Shown: in pieces, positions 51,801 to 62,010 of the stretch
Layout: each line of letters begins with the position of its first letter
Position numbering within the stretch: position 1 is the first letter of the stretch
DNA from: Pollutibacter soli
Lineage (GTDB): Bacteria > Bacteroidota > Bacteroidia > Chitinophagales > Chitinophagaceae
Assembly (NCBI GenBank): GCA_029269725.1
Contig: JARJHS010000001.1
Location: 930,001 to 994,000 of the forward strand
Reading direction: 5' to 3'
Length of the DNA: 64,000 bases
Translations under genes and position numbers: made by a program
Notes under the pieces: generated by a model
Seen by the model: only the letters and a program-made list of their open reading frames with translations
The model's database searches: none
Told to the model about the DNA's origin: nothing

Positions 51801-54182
51801 CTATTTTTTAGTTTGAAGTGTGATCTTTTCCAGCTTACTGTTAAACTTATTTGAGCTGCCATAATTTGCGACCGGTGTTCCTTCATCGATTCCGACATCA
51901 GCCAGATCATCCACAGAAAATAATCCCGGCTGTGTTTTTTCAATTCTTCCCTCTCCCACTTTAGCACCATCAATAGAAATTGTTCCGATGCCACCTTTGC
52001 CTACACCGCCATCATATGTAAAGTCGTAAACAATGGAATGTTTCCCTGGTTTTAAAACCTGTGATGAGGTTACATGATACTGATCCAAACCAAGGTAGTT
52101 ATATGTAAATACTGGTTTTCCGTTTCTGATATAAAATGAGAGGCCACCAAATCGTCCACCCTGACAAATCAACACGCCATTAGCGTTGGCTTTTACGTCT
52201 ACGTCGGCCGTGATGGAATAAGATGTATTTCTGAGATTGATGAATATGTCAGGCCCCATGCCTTTCATACCTTCCCCGAGAGTAAGCGAAGTCCGACCGT
52301 CCATAATCGTTGGCCGGCCCACTGCTGCTGCATCTGCGCGAATTAACAGGCGGTCATCGATCGGAAGCACATGCAACCTTTCGGCCTCACTCATAAATAA
52401 AGCCTGCAGCTCTTTTAATTTTTCAGGATTCTGTGCCGCTATATTTGTCGCGAGACTGAAGTCTTCGTTTAAGTTAAACAATTCCCAGGTATCTGCTTCT
52501 AAAGTCTGGTATGGTTTCTGGTTCCATGCCGCACGGTGAATTGTTCTTGCATACCAGCCGTCGCTGTAAATGGCCCGGTTACCAAACATCTCGAAATACT
52601 GCACCGTATGCTTTTCTTTTGCAGCAGCGTCATCAAAACTGTAAAAGAAACTGGTGCCTTCGATTGGATCCTGGTTGATGCCGTCAACAGTTCTGGGAGC
52701 AGGGATATGAGAAGCCTCATAAACAGTTGGTGCAATATCTATCACATGTGTAAACTGCGATCGGACTTCTCCTTTAGCCTTAATTCCATTTGGCCAGTGT
52801 GCGACCATCCCATTTCTGGTTCCACCGAAATCTGACGCCACCTGTTTCGTCCAGGCAAAAGGTGCATCCAGTGCAACAGCCCAGCCTGCAGCCATATGCG
52901 GATAAGTTGATGGTCCACCCCATTCCTCGTAATGTTTCAACATGTCAGGCACAGTTTCCGGAACGCCATTGAAATACGTCATTTCATTGTACATGCCATT
53001 CATCTGTCCTTCGGCACTTGCGCCATTATCCCCAACCACATAAAGAATTAAAGTGTTGTCGAGTTCGCCCAGTCCTTCGATTGCCGAAACAAGGCGACCT
53101 ATTTCATGATCTGTATGTTCTCCAAACCCGGCGAAGGTCTCCATCTGGCGCGCAAACAATTTCTTTTCATCTGCAGACAGCTTATCCCAGTCTTTGATAT
53201 CCGTTGGTTTCGGAGCAAGTTTCACATTTTGTGGTACAAGACCCAGTTGCTTTTGTTTCGCCAGTGTTTCCTCTCTCAATTTATCCCAACCTGCATCAAA
53301 TTTGCCTTTGTATTTTTCAATATATTCTTTCGGTGCGTGATGTGGGGCATGGCATGCACCTGTAGCGAAATACATAAAGAATGGTTTCTCCGGTGTGAGC
53401 GCCTGCTGGAAACGTACCCAACTGATCGCATTGTCAGTCATATCAGTTGTGAAATGATAATCCGGATCCTTTGAATGTTCCACCTGCGTAACACCATCAT
53501 AAATCAAGGGCGACCATTGGTTGGTTTCACCACCGATAAATCCATAAAATTTATCAAATCCCGAATGCGTCGGCCAACGGTCAAGCGAACCCGAAACAGA
53601 GATCTCCCATGGCGGTGTTTCATGGTATTTTCCAAAGGCTGCGGTGCTGAACCCATTTTGTCTCAAAACCTCTGCCATCGGGGTGATTGACTGTGGACGT
53701 ACTCCCGTATTACCCGGAAAATTGGTTCCGGTTTCCATAATAGAACCCGCATTGTTGCTGTGATGATTATAACCTGTCAGCAAAGCGACCCGTGTAGGAG
53801 AACAAAGTGCAGTGGTGTGAAAACGATTGTATTTCAATCCGCCGGCTGCAAGCCTGTCCAGTGTAGGCATATTAATCGGACCGCCAAACGCAGCAGACGC
53901 GCCAAACCCGATATCATCGATCAGCACCACAAGTACATTCGGTGAACCTTTCGGCGCTGTTACCTGGAATCTCGGCGGAGCCTGTGCCTTCGCGGCGTCG
54001 AGCTCTTTGTATAATGGTCGTATAGGCTCTTTAATTGGCAGGCTCGTTCTGTCTAACTCACCCGACGCGGCAAGAGGCGTCCCTGCATTATCTGTTGATG
54101 CTTTCTTGTCTGCCGTATTGCAGGCACAAAAGAAAATAAACAAACCAGCCAGCCATTTTGCATTGATCAGTCTTAATTTCAT
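51801..54182 (-). CDS. arylsulfatase lipoprotein (S1-type)
   Basis: This is a 793-aa sulfatase with lipobox FCAC (Cys21). The active-site motif C127-S-P-T-R131 in TTALCSPTRVALLTGY becomes formylglycine. The divalent-metal Asp pair is in VLVVLIDDIGFGA. Later FVYVVGDNGAS-like and YDPVT-like motifs of S1 sulfatases follow in order, and after about residue 600 there is a lectin/LamG-like beta-sandwich (GGRFGGLSFYIRNGKPVF). It removes sulfate from a glycan or small ester outside the cell. Two sialidases and other hydrolases are in the window, but not in this operon. No maturation enzyme is seen. Confidence 0.92.
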   Translation of the reverse strand: MKLRLINAKWLAGLFIFFCACNTADKKASTDNAGTPLAASGELDRTSLPIKEPIRPLYKELDAAKAQAPPRFQVTAPKGSPNVLVVLIDDIGFGASAAFGGPINMPTLDRLAAGGLKYNRFHTTALCSPTRVALLTGYNHHSNNAGSIMETGTNFPGNTGVRPQSITPMAEVLRQNGFSTAAFGKYHETPPWEISVSGSLDRWPTHSGFDKFYGFIGGETNQWSPLIYDGVTQVEHSKDPDYHFTTDMTDNAISWVRFQQALTPEKPFFMYFATGACHAPHHAPKEYIEKYKGKFDAGWDKLREETLAKQKQLGLVPQNVKLAPKPTDIKDWDKLSADEKKLFARQMETFAGFGEHTDHEIGRLVSAIEGLGELDNTLILYVVGDNGASAEGQMNGMYNEMTYFNGVPETVPDMLKHYEEWGGPSTYPHMAAGWAVALDAPFAWTKQVASDFGGTRNGMVAHWPNGIKAKGEVRSQFTHVIDIAPTVYEASHIPAPRTVDGINQDPIEGTSFFYSFDDAAAKEKHTVQYFEMFGNRAIYSDGWYARTIHRAAWNQKPYQTLEADTWELFNLNEDFSLATNIAAQNPEKLKELQALFMSEAERLHVLPIDDRLLIRADAAAVGRPTIMDGRTSLTLGEGMKGMGPDIFINLRNTSYSITADVDVKANANGVLICQGGRFGGLSFYIRNGKPVFTYNYLGLDQYHVTSSQVLKPGKHSIVYDFTYDGGVGKGGIGTISIDGAKVGEGRIEKTQPGLFSVDDLADVGIDEGTPVANYGSSNKFNSKLEKITLQTKK

Positions 54183-54305
54183 AAGCAGGTTTTGATTGCA
54201 CTGTATTGTTGTAAAAACTGTAATTACAATTAGAATCTTTTCAGAACAGAATATTTCTAAGTCAGCAATTCCTGATAAGAAATCAATAAAAAAGAAGACT
54301 GCATT

Positions 54306-54524
54306 TCAACATTTTTTACCAAGGAAATTTAGGATCTCTTTCTCAAGATCACGGTTCAACTGAAGATACCCACGCTCCATCTCCCGGTCCTTAATCAGAT
54401 CTTTCCTACGCTTCTCCATAGCTTCAATGCTCGTCAGATTGTCTTCACACAAACCCAGAAAATCTTCGTCCATGTTATACAAAGCAACAATTCCCGAGCG
54501 GTGTCCAGGAAATTTTGACAACAT
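54306..54524 (-). CDS. small charged hypothetical protein (72 aa)
   Basis: Starting MLSKFPGHRSGIVALYNMDED, the product is short, acidic and probably helical, ending LQLNRDLEKEILNFLGKKC. Recurring words such as DFLGLCEDN and EAMEKRRKDLIKD match the layout of small uncharacterised proteins I recall from other bacteria, but I cannot name a family. It is on the same strand as the sulfatase, 123 bases upstream of it. Confidence 0.5.
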   Translation of the reverse strand: MLSKFPGHRSGIVALYNMDEDFLGLCEDNLTSIEAMEKRRKDLIKDREMERGYLQLNRDLEKEILNFLGKKC

Positions 54525-55323
54525 GAATTAGAATACTTTTTCCATTCCTTGAAACCTGTGGCAAGATTAAACCAAATAGATGGCCCGGATAAGTGTTTTA
54601 CGGTAAAACGTAGGTAACACAGCAGTGCCACCTGATTTCACTTTTCACATTAATTGTTGCCGGGAATGGGTATCGCCCAGGTATTAAATTCTCCCGGCCG
54701 GATACTGCCTTCACCCTTTCAGGATAAACAGTGATAACATTATTTCTTTCCATCAACCTTTCAACACCTTAGTAATGACTGTGGACGTTTTGAGAAGATA
54801 AATGAGTTCAACTCCCGCCCTGACATTTCCTGAAGCTACATTCAAGAAGGAGGTGGCCTCCGCAGGAGCATCCTGCGAATCGACGGGAGTCTGGACTCAA
54901 TCTCCTTTTACCTGTGTTTAAATTCCAAAATAGGCATGTGCATTAACGAATGCCCTTTAAAATTAAATTCGCAGATTTAATTTAAATATCGTATTAAGTA
55001 CGGCAAATCAAAACCAATACAAACCTGTATATATTGTAACGCTATAGGATACACGAAATATTCCCTGCTTTTTTTACTACCCGGTTTGCGGTACATCTGG
55101 GTTCAAAATAAATTTCAACATTTTTTGAAATTTGCCTATTTTAGAAAATTCTTGCGGATAAGATAAGTGTCAGAAGATCTGTACACGTTATAAAAAAGAA
55201 CTACAACTCCTTCCCTTCCTGATTTTCATTGGCTCAGTAGCAAATTTCACTGAATCCGGCAACGCCGGAGCGTTTAGCAAGGCTTGATGGTATCATTCAA
55301 CCACTGAAAACACATCAGTAAAA
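54525..55323. other. intergenic stretch of about 800 bases
   Basis: It contains CGCAGG-agcat-CCTGCG near 54870, a run of AT-rich DNA, and no supported gene; a 51-codon minus frame at 54598-54753 is noted only. The promoter of the giant-gene cluster should be here, probably in the AT-rich right part (TTTTTGAAATTTGCC near 55120). Confidence 0.5.
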
Positions 55324-58300
55324 ATGCTTTTTAACGAATTTATCAGCGGACTTGCAAATATTATCCAGGCGGGAGAAGACAATAATGATCTTACTGCTAT
55401 TCCTAATTACACCACTTTTCTGGCGCCCTCATTCAACCTGATTAATAACACCGATAAAGATCATCTCAGGGAAATCTTAAAAGCCATCGCCGCCTGTTGG
55501 GAGATGTGTAAAGATGCTCCTTTCACTGAAGCTCGCCTGTTAAAACCGGATTTCTTTAAAACAACACCGACAATTCCCGCTCCTCCTGTAAACGAATACA
55601 TCTGCGGCCCGTTGTTACGCAAGGTGGACGAAACATCAGCGTCCGTCTGGATCGCATTACCAAAATCCGATAAAGTCATTTGCTCAGTATTTGAAAATAA
55701 TGGAGGTAATGCGGGAGATAAGATCATGGAAGGAACTGCCAATACGCTCCCTTTTGGTCCAAAACTGCATATCGCTTTAGTTACGGCAAAAATTCTCTCC
55801 GGTAAAAAAGCAAATTACGGCGACACTTATTTGTATGATCTCAAATTCAACCTACATAAAAACCTGAATGCATTTACCGGAAATGAATTCACTTATTCCG
55901 GACACCAGCTTCCGTCATTTGTAATGCCTCCGCTGGATCTGAATAAACTGCATATTATACATGGATCCTGCAGGAATATGTCGAGCGATGCATTGGATAA
56001 TCTGCCAGGCATCAATACGCTGATCAAAGACAATTTCTCTGGCAGACCGCACCAGATGTTCCTCAGCGGGGATCAGATCTATGCTGACGAATCTAATGAA
56101 ATACTGGAACATGTTACAATCGAAGTTGGAAATGCATTGATGCCTGCAGCGGCAAATGCAGAGAAGATTATTCTTAAAGATGGAGAAACGACCACTGTAG
56201 ATCCATCCAAAGTCAAACCCGGAGAACGCGGCATCAATACATCCACAAGACCATTCATTGTAGATAGTATTCCATATAATTTTCCGGAACTCGTGAGGAA
56301 ATTTGTGAACGGTGAAACGCCGGAAACCCGGGATTTCATTCACGATTTCTGTGGTTTTACACCCACCTCCCGATTTCATCTTTTTTCTCTTGCTGACTAT
56401 TTCTCTACCTACCTGATGAACTGGACGGACGTTATCTGGCCCATCTATTTTAAAAGCGATGCCATCATTCAATGGGCCACAAAACTTACTATCCTGCACA
56501 AACAGGGTGAAGGCAGCGGAATTCCATCGGGTTCGAAATCGCTTTTAACAGAACTCAAATCTGCGATATCAAAAGTGAGTGATATTGCAAAGGATTATGA
56601 ACTCGGTTTAAAAAAGCTAAAAACAAAAAACACAGAATTTGATACACAGTTAAAAACACTACTCGGATTTAAGAAATTTCTGCAGATCCTCAACAGTCTT
56701 TGTGATTTTGTAAGTACAGTTGTTTTTGTTTCGAATCTAAAGGACTTACGCAGAGCAATGGCCAATATTCCTACCTATATGATTTTTGATGATCATGAGG
56801 TGACGGATGATTGGCACATGACGCGTGAATGGGTTCGCCGCGCGTATTCATTCCCTATGGGCAGACGTGTAATGCAGAATGGGCTTGCATCATTTGCTGT
56901 TTTCCAGGCCTGGGGAAACACGCCTGAAAAATTTAATTTATCGGACAGTACTTCATCAGGAACAAAACTACTGAATGCGGTTTCCGCCTGGATCAATAAA
57001 AATTACAATGACCAGGCACAGGAAAAAATCATCGCCAACCTGCTGAAAATTCCTTTCGGATCGCAGGTCGCAAAATATAAACAGATCACGCCAGGTGATA
57101 CATTTCCTGATATTTATGATAAGCCGTTGGAATGGCATTTCACCTACAGGCACCCGAAATACGAAGTGATCGTGATGGATGCAAGAACCTTCAGAAGTTT
57201 TCCCGGGTCTTTCTATGGTCCCGCGGATCATGTCAGCGAAAAATCGATAACGGCCCAGACTGATAATCCCATAAAACTTGCGGCACCGTTCGATAAAGAC
57301 CCTCCTGAGTTAACTATTGTTATATCGCCATGCAATGTATTGACCATACCGATGTTCAGAAATTACCTGAGCGCCGTTGCACTTCCGATGGCACATTATA
57401 TGATGGGATTTGATGGATCAAGATGGAAGATGACGGCATATGATCCCGACCAGGCTGATTCATGGGAGGTTGCTTCAAAATTATTCGAGACACTGCTTGC
57501 GAGACTTGCAACACGGACTTTCAAAAATTTCCCCGATAAACCACGGAAATCAAAAGTCGTCATTCTTTCAGGTGATGTGCATTTCAGCTTTGCCGGAAGA
57601 GTTGCCTATTATGCTGAAAAGCCTCTCAACACCACCGAAACAAAGCAACATGACCTCGTCGCTGCTCATCTTACATCAAGCGGCTTCAGAAATGAGCCTG
57701 GTGCATGGAAGCTGTTGCAACTCGACAAACTCGGATATGAATTCTCCGATTTCGGTAACAGCAGTTTGCGGTTACCCGAGCCTGATATCATGATCGGGTA
57801 TGCAAAAAAGCCGGCAGCATTTAATAAGACAAAAACAGACGAAGTAGTTACACGTACACGCTGGTTTCCCAATTTCAAGCCAGCTATGATGATCGATACA
57901 CCATTGTTACTGCCTGCTCACAAAATTCATCCGGATGTCTCTTTACCAAAACCGGAGTGGATGTATCGGCTGGATTTCTTCCGTGCTATCAATGTAAAAG
58001 ATGTGCCCAATATTACCGATATCAAACATTTCAAATTGGTCACTGATCAGAAGCCATCAACAGAAATCCTGCGCAGAAGCAGCTTTGCGGAGATCAGTTT
58101 TGATTGGGAAGGCGAAGGAAAACTGATAAAAGCTGTTAACGATAAAGAAAAAACACTGGAGGTTGACACTGGCGCCGGAAAGAAATTTCCCCCGGCTCCT
58201 TTTTATGTAACGGTTGAAAATGAAATCATGTACGTAACATCGGCAACTCCGGTCGATAACAAAATAACGATGACGGTGACTCGTGGAAAAAGTGATTCAA

Positions 58301-58491
58301 AGAAAGCGGCGCATATCAAGGATAAAATTGTGAAAATACGCCAGGGTGTAACTCAAACCAATTGGGTACATATCGAGCCTTCAAAAAAAGATACTGTGCA
58401 GAAATTGAATGTCACTCCGCTGAACCGCTTTAAAGTACCGCTTTCGTCAGAAGATCTGCAGTTTCCAAAACCAACTGTAAAAACCATTTGA
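55324..58491 (+). CDS. giant PhoD-like phosphatase (1055 aa) with phage-tail-like C-terminal module
   Basis: This is a 1055-aa cytoplasmic-looking protein (no signal peptide, MLFNEFISGLANII start). It belongs to the PhoD-like metallophosphatase family: GSCR at 214-217, SGDQIYAD with Asp250, FDDHEVTDDW with Asp489, Asp490 and His491, and SGDVHFS with Asp751 and His753. Classical PhoD is exported through Tat; this one is not. Residues about 940-1015 look like a module of tail-fibre proteins, with PFYVTVENEIMYVTS, a MTVTRG turn and AAHIKDKIVKI. It is the first gene of a tight cluster; the next starts one base after its stop. The role is unknown. Confidence 0.8.
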   Translation: MLFNEFISGLANIIQAGEDNNDLTAIPNYTTFLAPSFNLINNTDKDHLREILKAIAACWEMCKDAPFTEARLLKPDFFKTTPTIPAPPVNEYICGPLLRKVDETSASVWIALPKSDKVICSVFENNGGNAGDKIMEGTANTLPFGPKLHIALVTAKILSGKKANYGDTYLYDLKFNLHKNLNAFTGNEFTYSGHQLPSFVMPPLDLNKLHIIHGSCRNMSSDALDNLPGINTLIKDNFSGRPHQMFLSGDQIYADESNEILEHVTIEVGNALMPAAANAEKIILKDGETTTVDPSKVKPGERGINTSTRPFIVDSIPYNFPELVRKFVNGETPETRDFIHDFCGFTPTSRFHLFSLADYFSTYLMNWTDVIWPIYFKSDAIIQWATKLTILHKQGEGSGIPSGSKSLLTELKSAISKVSDIAKDYELGLKKLKTKNTEFDTQLKTLLGFKKFLQILNSLCDFVSTVVFVSNLKDLRRAMANIPTYMIFDDHEVTDDWHMTREWVRRAYSFPMGRRVMQNGLASFAVFQAWGNTPEKFNLSDSTSSGTKLLNAVSAWINKNYNDQAQEKIIANLLKIPFGSQVAKYKQITPGDTFPDIYDKPLEWHFTYRHPKYEVIVMDARTFRSFPGSFYGPADHVSEKSITAQTDNPIKLAAPFDKDPPELTIVISPCNVLTIPMFRNYLSAVALPMAHYMMGFDGSRWKMTAYDPDQADSWEVASKLFETLLARLATRTFKNFPDKPRKSKVVILSGDVHFSFAGRVAYYAEKPLNTTETKQHDLVAAHLTSSGFRNEPGAWKLLQLDKLGYEFSDFGNSSLRLPEPDIMIGYAKKPAAFNKTKTDEVVTRTRWFPNFKPAMMIDTPLLLPAHKIHPDVSLPKPEWMYRLDFFRAINVKDVPNITDIKHFKLVTDQKPSTEILRRSSFAEISFDWEGEGKLIKAVNDKEKTLEVDTGAGKKFPPAPFYVTVENEIMYVTSATPVDNKITMTVTRGKSDSKKAAHIKDKIVKIRQGVTQTNWVHIEPSKKDTVQKLNVTPLNRFKVPLSSEDLQFPKPTVKTI

Positions 58492-58492
58492 A

Positions 58493-61400
58493 TTGGCAGA
58501 AGAAAAACCAAAATCAAAAAGTAGTTTTCTTGAAGAGTTTTTAACCTTCATGGACCTGTTCATCTCCTTAATGTCGGCAAATAAATTATTGCTCGACAGC
58601 ATTTCGATGGCAGGTTATGATCTTGGGAAAATGGATAAGCCTGATAATACGGGTATGACGAGCCTGGATAAAGTGATGGACACTGCCGACGAAGTTAAAC
58701 TTGCGTACGAGAATATTGCAGAACTCATTCGCGGAAGCTGGAAATCCTGGGATGATATAAAAGACCGTGCAATCCTTGCCAAAGATCTTTACCAGGAATA
58801 TAAAAAATGGCAGGAAGCAATGGAGCTTGCGGGTGAAGAAGCAGGGCTTGATGTGGAATGGGAATTATTGGGTAAACATCTCGGAAAACAATTGCTGCTG
58901 AGAAGCGGTGCGATATTTCTTCCGTGGCTGGTGCAGGGATTGCGATTACTGGATTGGCTGAAGGTTGGAAATGAAAATGAAGGAGCCGGTCCCGAAAAAG
59001 ACACCACCGGAAAGGTGATTCGTTACCCATATCGCGGACTGGATTTCAACAAAGAAGGAGTCAAAGCATTTTTTGATGATCCTGGCGGAAGTCTGAAGAA
59101 GAAATACCTTGAACAGAAATCACGCTCACGGGCAATAGTAGCCGAACCGGATGATTTGCTATTGGTCAGGCTAAGGGACTTTTTGCTGAGTCTGAATATT
59201 CCTGCGGTATATGGTTTTAATCTTACTGATAATTTTGATGCAGATGACTCTGTAACCGATTATGCTGCTGAGCTCAATCATACTCTTTCCACCTGGTTTC
59301 GCATTCCCGGCACGGAAAGTACCATCGCCTTTAGTTTGCTTCGCAAAGGTGAAAACATCCTGGTGACACCAATTTTTGAAGGTACTGCAAGTGATCAATC
59401 ATTCACTTGCGGGAAATGGTCATGGTCACTCGCGGCAACAGGAGAATCGAATCCATTCATCATATCTCCGGAGAAAGGTATTGACTATCCCGATGGAACT
59501 CCCCAGAATGTAAGTATCCGGTTTACCGGTGGTTTCAATCAGCCATCTGCAAACGGCGATCAGAAAAAAAAATCGGATAGCGTTGGTCCGGCGGAAGGTA
59601 CGCGGCTGGAAACAGGTCCCATCACTTTTGTTGCCGAAATAGACTTACAGGGATCAGCGAAAAAAGCAACCATCGAATTGAAATTATCCGATGGAAAATT
59701 TATACTGCAACCCACCGATGGTGATAATTTTTTAAACAGGATACTTCCGGAAAAAGGATTTACCATCAATTTCAGTCTGGCAATGGGTTATAATAACCAA
59801 AGGGGATTTTATCTTGATGGTTCCGGCGGTGGTGAGATTACCATTCCATTAAATAAGCAATTCGGCAAGGTTTCAATACCCGCGTTGCAGTTGGGTTTCA
59901 GAAAAAAGCCTGATGCAGATAAATGGTCGTTGTATGCTTCCTTATCCGGGCGATTAGAACTTGGCCCGGTGAAATTGATGGTGGATAAACCCGGTATGGC
60001 CCTGGTCATACGAACACCGGAGCCCGGGGAAACACCAAATCTTCTCGAGCTTACAGCAGATTTCGATTTCAAACCACCGGATGGAATCGGAATCGAAGTG
60101 AACGCAGCAGGTGTTGTGACCGGAGGTGGATACCTGTATATCGATCGCGACAGAGGTGAATATTTCGGTATTGCGGCACTCACAATAAAAAATAAAATCC
60201 AGGTATCGGCCATTGGCATCATTCAGACCCGCCTGCCCGGCAACAACAGCGGGTACTCCTTCCTGTTACTCATCAGTACTGAATTTCCACCGATTCAATT
60301 GGGCATGGGCTTTACTCTTTCAGGTGTAGGTGGAATTGTTGGAATTAACCGATCCCTGCAGCTGGAAAAACTTCGCGAGGGTCTATTCAATAATGCTGTT
60401 GATGATATTCTGTTTCCGCAGAATGTGTTGCAAAATGCCTATGGCATCATCAGCAATATCAATACCATCTTCCCACCTGCTGAAGGTCAGTATGTTTTTG
60501 GATTGATGGCGAAACTCAACTGGGGGCCACGGAATATCATTTCCCTTGAGCTGGGCCTTATTCTGAAATTCCCCTCACCTGTTTATATCGCCATCATAGG
60601 TGTACTGCGTTCGGTAATTAAGAAAAAACTCGCAGGTGCTGAATTCAATGTGCTTGAATTGCAGGTCAATTTTGCAGCAACGATCGATTTTGAAAAACGA
60701 TTCATCAGTTTTGACGCTACATTATTTAATTCGAAATTACTTCAACTGAAAATTGAAGGTGATATCTGTCTGCGTATTAAGTATGATGACAATCCTGATT
60801 TCGCAGTAACGATTGGCGGATTCCATCCGGATTTTGAACCGCCGGCATTGAACCTGCCTGCAATTATCAGAAGGCTGAAAGTGATTATTCGCTCGGGTAA
60901 TCCGGAGATAACGGCCGAATGTTATTTCGCCATCACGAGTAACTCCGTACAATTTGGTATTGCCGGATTATTCCTGTTTAAAAAATGGGGTGTACAGATC
61001 CGTGGTGAACTTTCTTTTGATGCAATCTTCCAGCTGAGTCCGTTCCAGTTCCGGACCGATGTACACTTTCTGCTATCAGCATCGTGGAAAGGATATGATT
61101 TTGCATCGATCGAAGTGAATGGAAGTTTCTCCGGCCCATCGCCCTGGCATATCAAAGGAAGTCTCAGACTTTCTGTCTGGATATTCAGCAAAACTGTTTC
61201 ACTGGAAGAAACCTGGGGTGATGATGATGAAACCAGGATTGAACAGGTGGATGTATTGCCATTGCTTATTGCCGATCTCAGCGACATAGCACATTGGGAA
61301 ACGCTGGAACTCCAAGTGAGTCCAGGCGTAAGTCTCCGGAAGGATCCTAAAAAGACAGAGCTCAAAGAACTCATCATTCATCCGAATCAATCGTTGATCA

Positions 61401-61999
61401 TTCATCAGCATACATTGCCATTGGGTGTTCAGCTGGATCGTTTTGGAGGGCGCAGGCCATCCGGAGCTTCCCATTTTACAGTTGCGCTTAAAGATAAAAC
61501 CGGCAATGGCATCGCATCAAAAAATGTACAGCATCATTTTGCTGCAGCGCAATTCATCGAGCTTTCAGAAGAGGATCAATTGCATCTTCCACCATATGAA
61601 TTGTTTGACAACGGGGTAAGCGTTGATGGCCTCGACATTGCGTTTTTTGATGGTTTCACTCCGGTTGAAGTAGTATATGAGTCAGATATACTCGATCTCG
61701 AAGGCATGACCACCCCACCGAAACAAACAAACGACGCGGTTGCCGGAGAATTCGAATTTGCGCTGCTTAATAATTCACTGGTAAATGCCAGCTTTACAAA
61801 AATGCAAAAATCGGCTGCGCTCCGGGAGAAAAAGACTGTCCGGGAAAAATATACTATCGTAGACGCATCAACGAACACGTCACCCGTGCCGACTTCATTT
61901 ACCAGTAAGGCAGTGGCAGCAAGGGAAATAAGAAAAAGAAATAAAGTAGATGGTAATGAAACCACACAGCATTTTTTTATTCAAACGGTAACTGAATAA
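58493..61999 (+). CDS. giant DUF6603-like protein (1168 aa)
   Basis: The start is a TTG at 58493, one base after the PhoD stop (TGA-A-TTG), so translation is coupled. The N-terminus (about 1-170) is helical and acidic; the middle is rich in beta strands; and residues about 600-910 follow the DUF6603 pattern as I recall it: GVGGIVGINRSLQLEKLREG, DDILFPQNV, INTIFPPAEGQYVFGLMA, IGGFHPDFEPP, TSNSVQFG and a FSGPSPWHIKGS strand. No signal peptide or membrane segment is seen. The family is found in diverse bacteria in clusters of large proteins; no function is established to my knowledge. Confidence 0.75.
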   Translation: MAEEKPKSKSSFLEEFLTFMDLFISLMSANKLLLDSISMAGYDLGKMDKPDNTGMTSLDKVMDTADEVKLAYENIAELIRGSWKSWDDIKDRAILAKDLYQEYKKWQEAMELAGEEAGLDVEWELLGKHLGKQLLLRSGAIFLPWLVQGLRLLDWLKVGNENEGAGPEKDTTGKVIRYPYRGLDFNKEGVKAFFDDPGGSLKKKYLEQKSRSRAIVAEPDDLLLVRLRDFLLSLNIPAVYGFNLTDNFDADDSVTDYAAELNHTLSTWFRIPGTESTIAFSLLRKGENILVTPIFEGTASDQSFTCGKWSWSLAATGESNPFIISPEKGIDYPDGTPQNVSIRFTGGFNQPSANGDQKKKSDSVGPAEGTRLETGPITFVAEIDLQGSAKKATIELKLSDGKFILQPTDGDNFLNRILPEKGFTINFSLAMGYNNQRGFYLDGSGGGEITIPLNKQFGKVSIPALQLGFRKKPDADKWSLYASLSGRLELGPVKLMVDKPGMALVIRTPEPGETPNLLELTADFDFKPPDGIGIEVNAAGVVTGGGYLYIDRDRGEYFGIAALTIKNKIQVSAIGIIQTRLPGNNSGYSFLLLISTEFPPIQLGMGFTLSGVGGIVGINRSLQLEKLREGLFNNAVDDILFPQNVLQNAYGIISNINTIFPPAEGQYVFGLMAKLNWGPRNIISLELGLILKFPSPVYIAIIGVLRSVIKKKLAGAEFNVLELQVNFAATIDFEKRFISFDATLFNSKLLQLKIEGDICLRIKYDDNPDFAVTIGGFHPDFEPPALNLPAIIRRLKVIIRSGNPEITAECYFAITSNSVQFGIAGLFLFKKWGVQIRGELSFDAIFQLSPFQFRTDVHFLLSASWKGYDFASIEVNGSFSGPSPWHIKGSLRLSVWIFSKTVSLEETWGDDDETRIEQVDVLPLLIADLSDIAHWETLELQVSPGVSLRKDPKKTELKELIIHPNQSLIIHQHTLPLGVQLDRFGGRRPSGASHFTVALKDKTGNGIASKNVQHHFAAAQFIELSEEDQLHLPPYELFDNGVSVDGLDIAFFDGFTPVEVVYESDILDLEGMTTPPKQTNDAVAGEFEFALLNNSLVNASFTKMQKSAALREKKTVREKYTIVDASTNTSPVPTSFTSKAVAAREIRKRNKVDGNETTQHFFIQTVTE

Positions 62000-62010
62000 C
62001 GAAAAAGATC

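Noticed and set aside
54598-54753. 51-codon minus-strand frame
   Set aside because: It has a possible start but no recognisable pattern, and it is in a repeat-rich gap.
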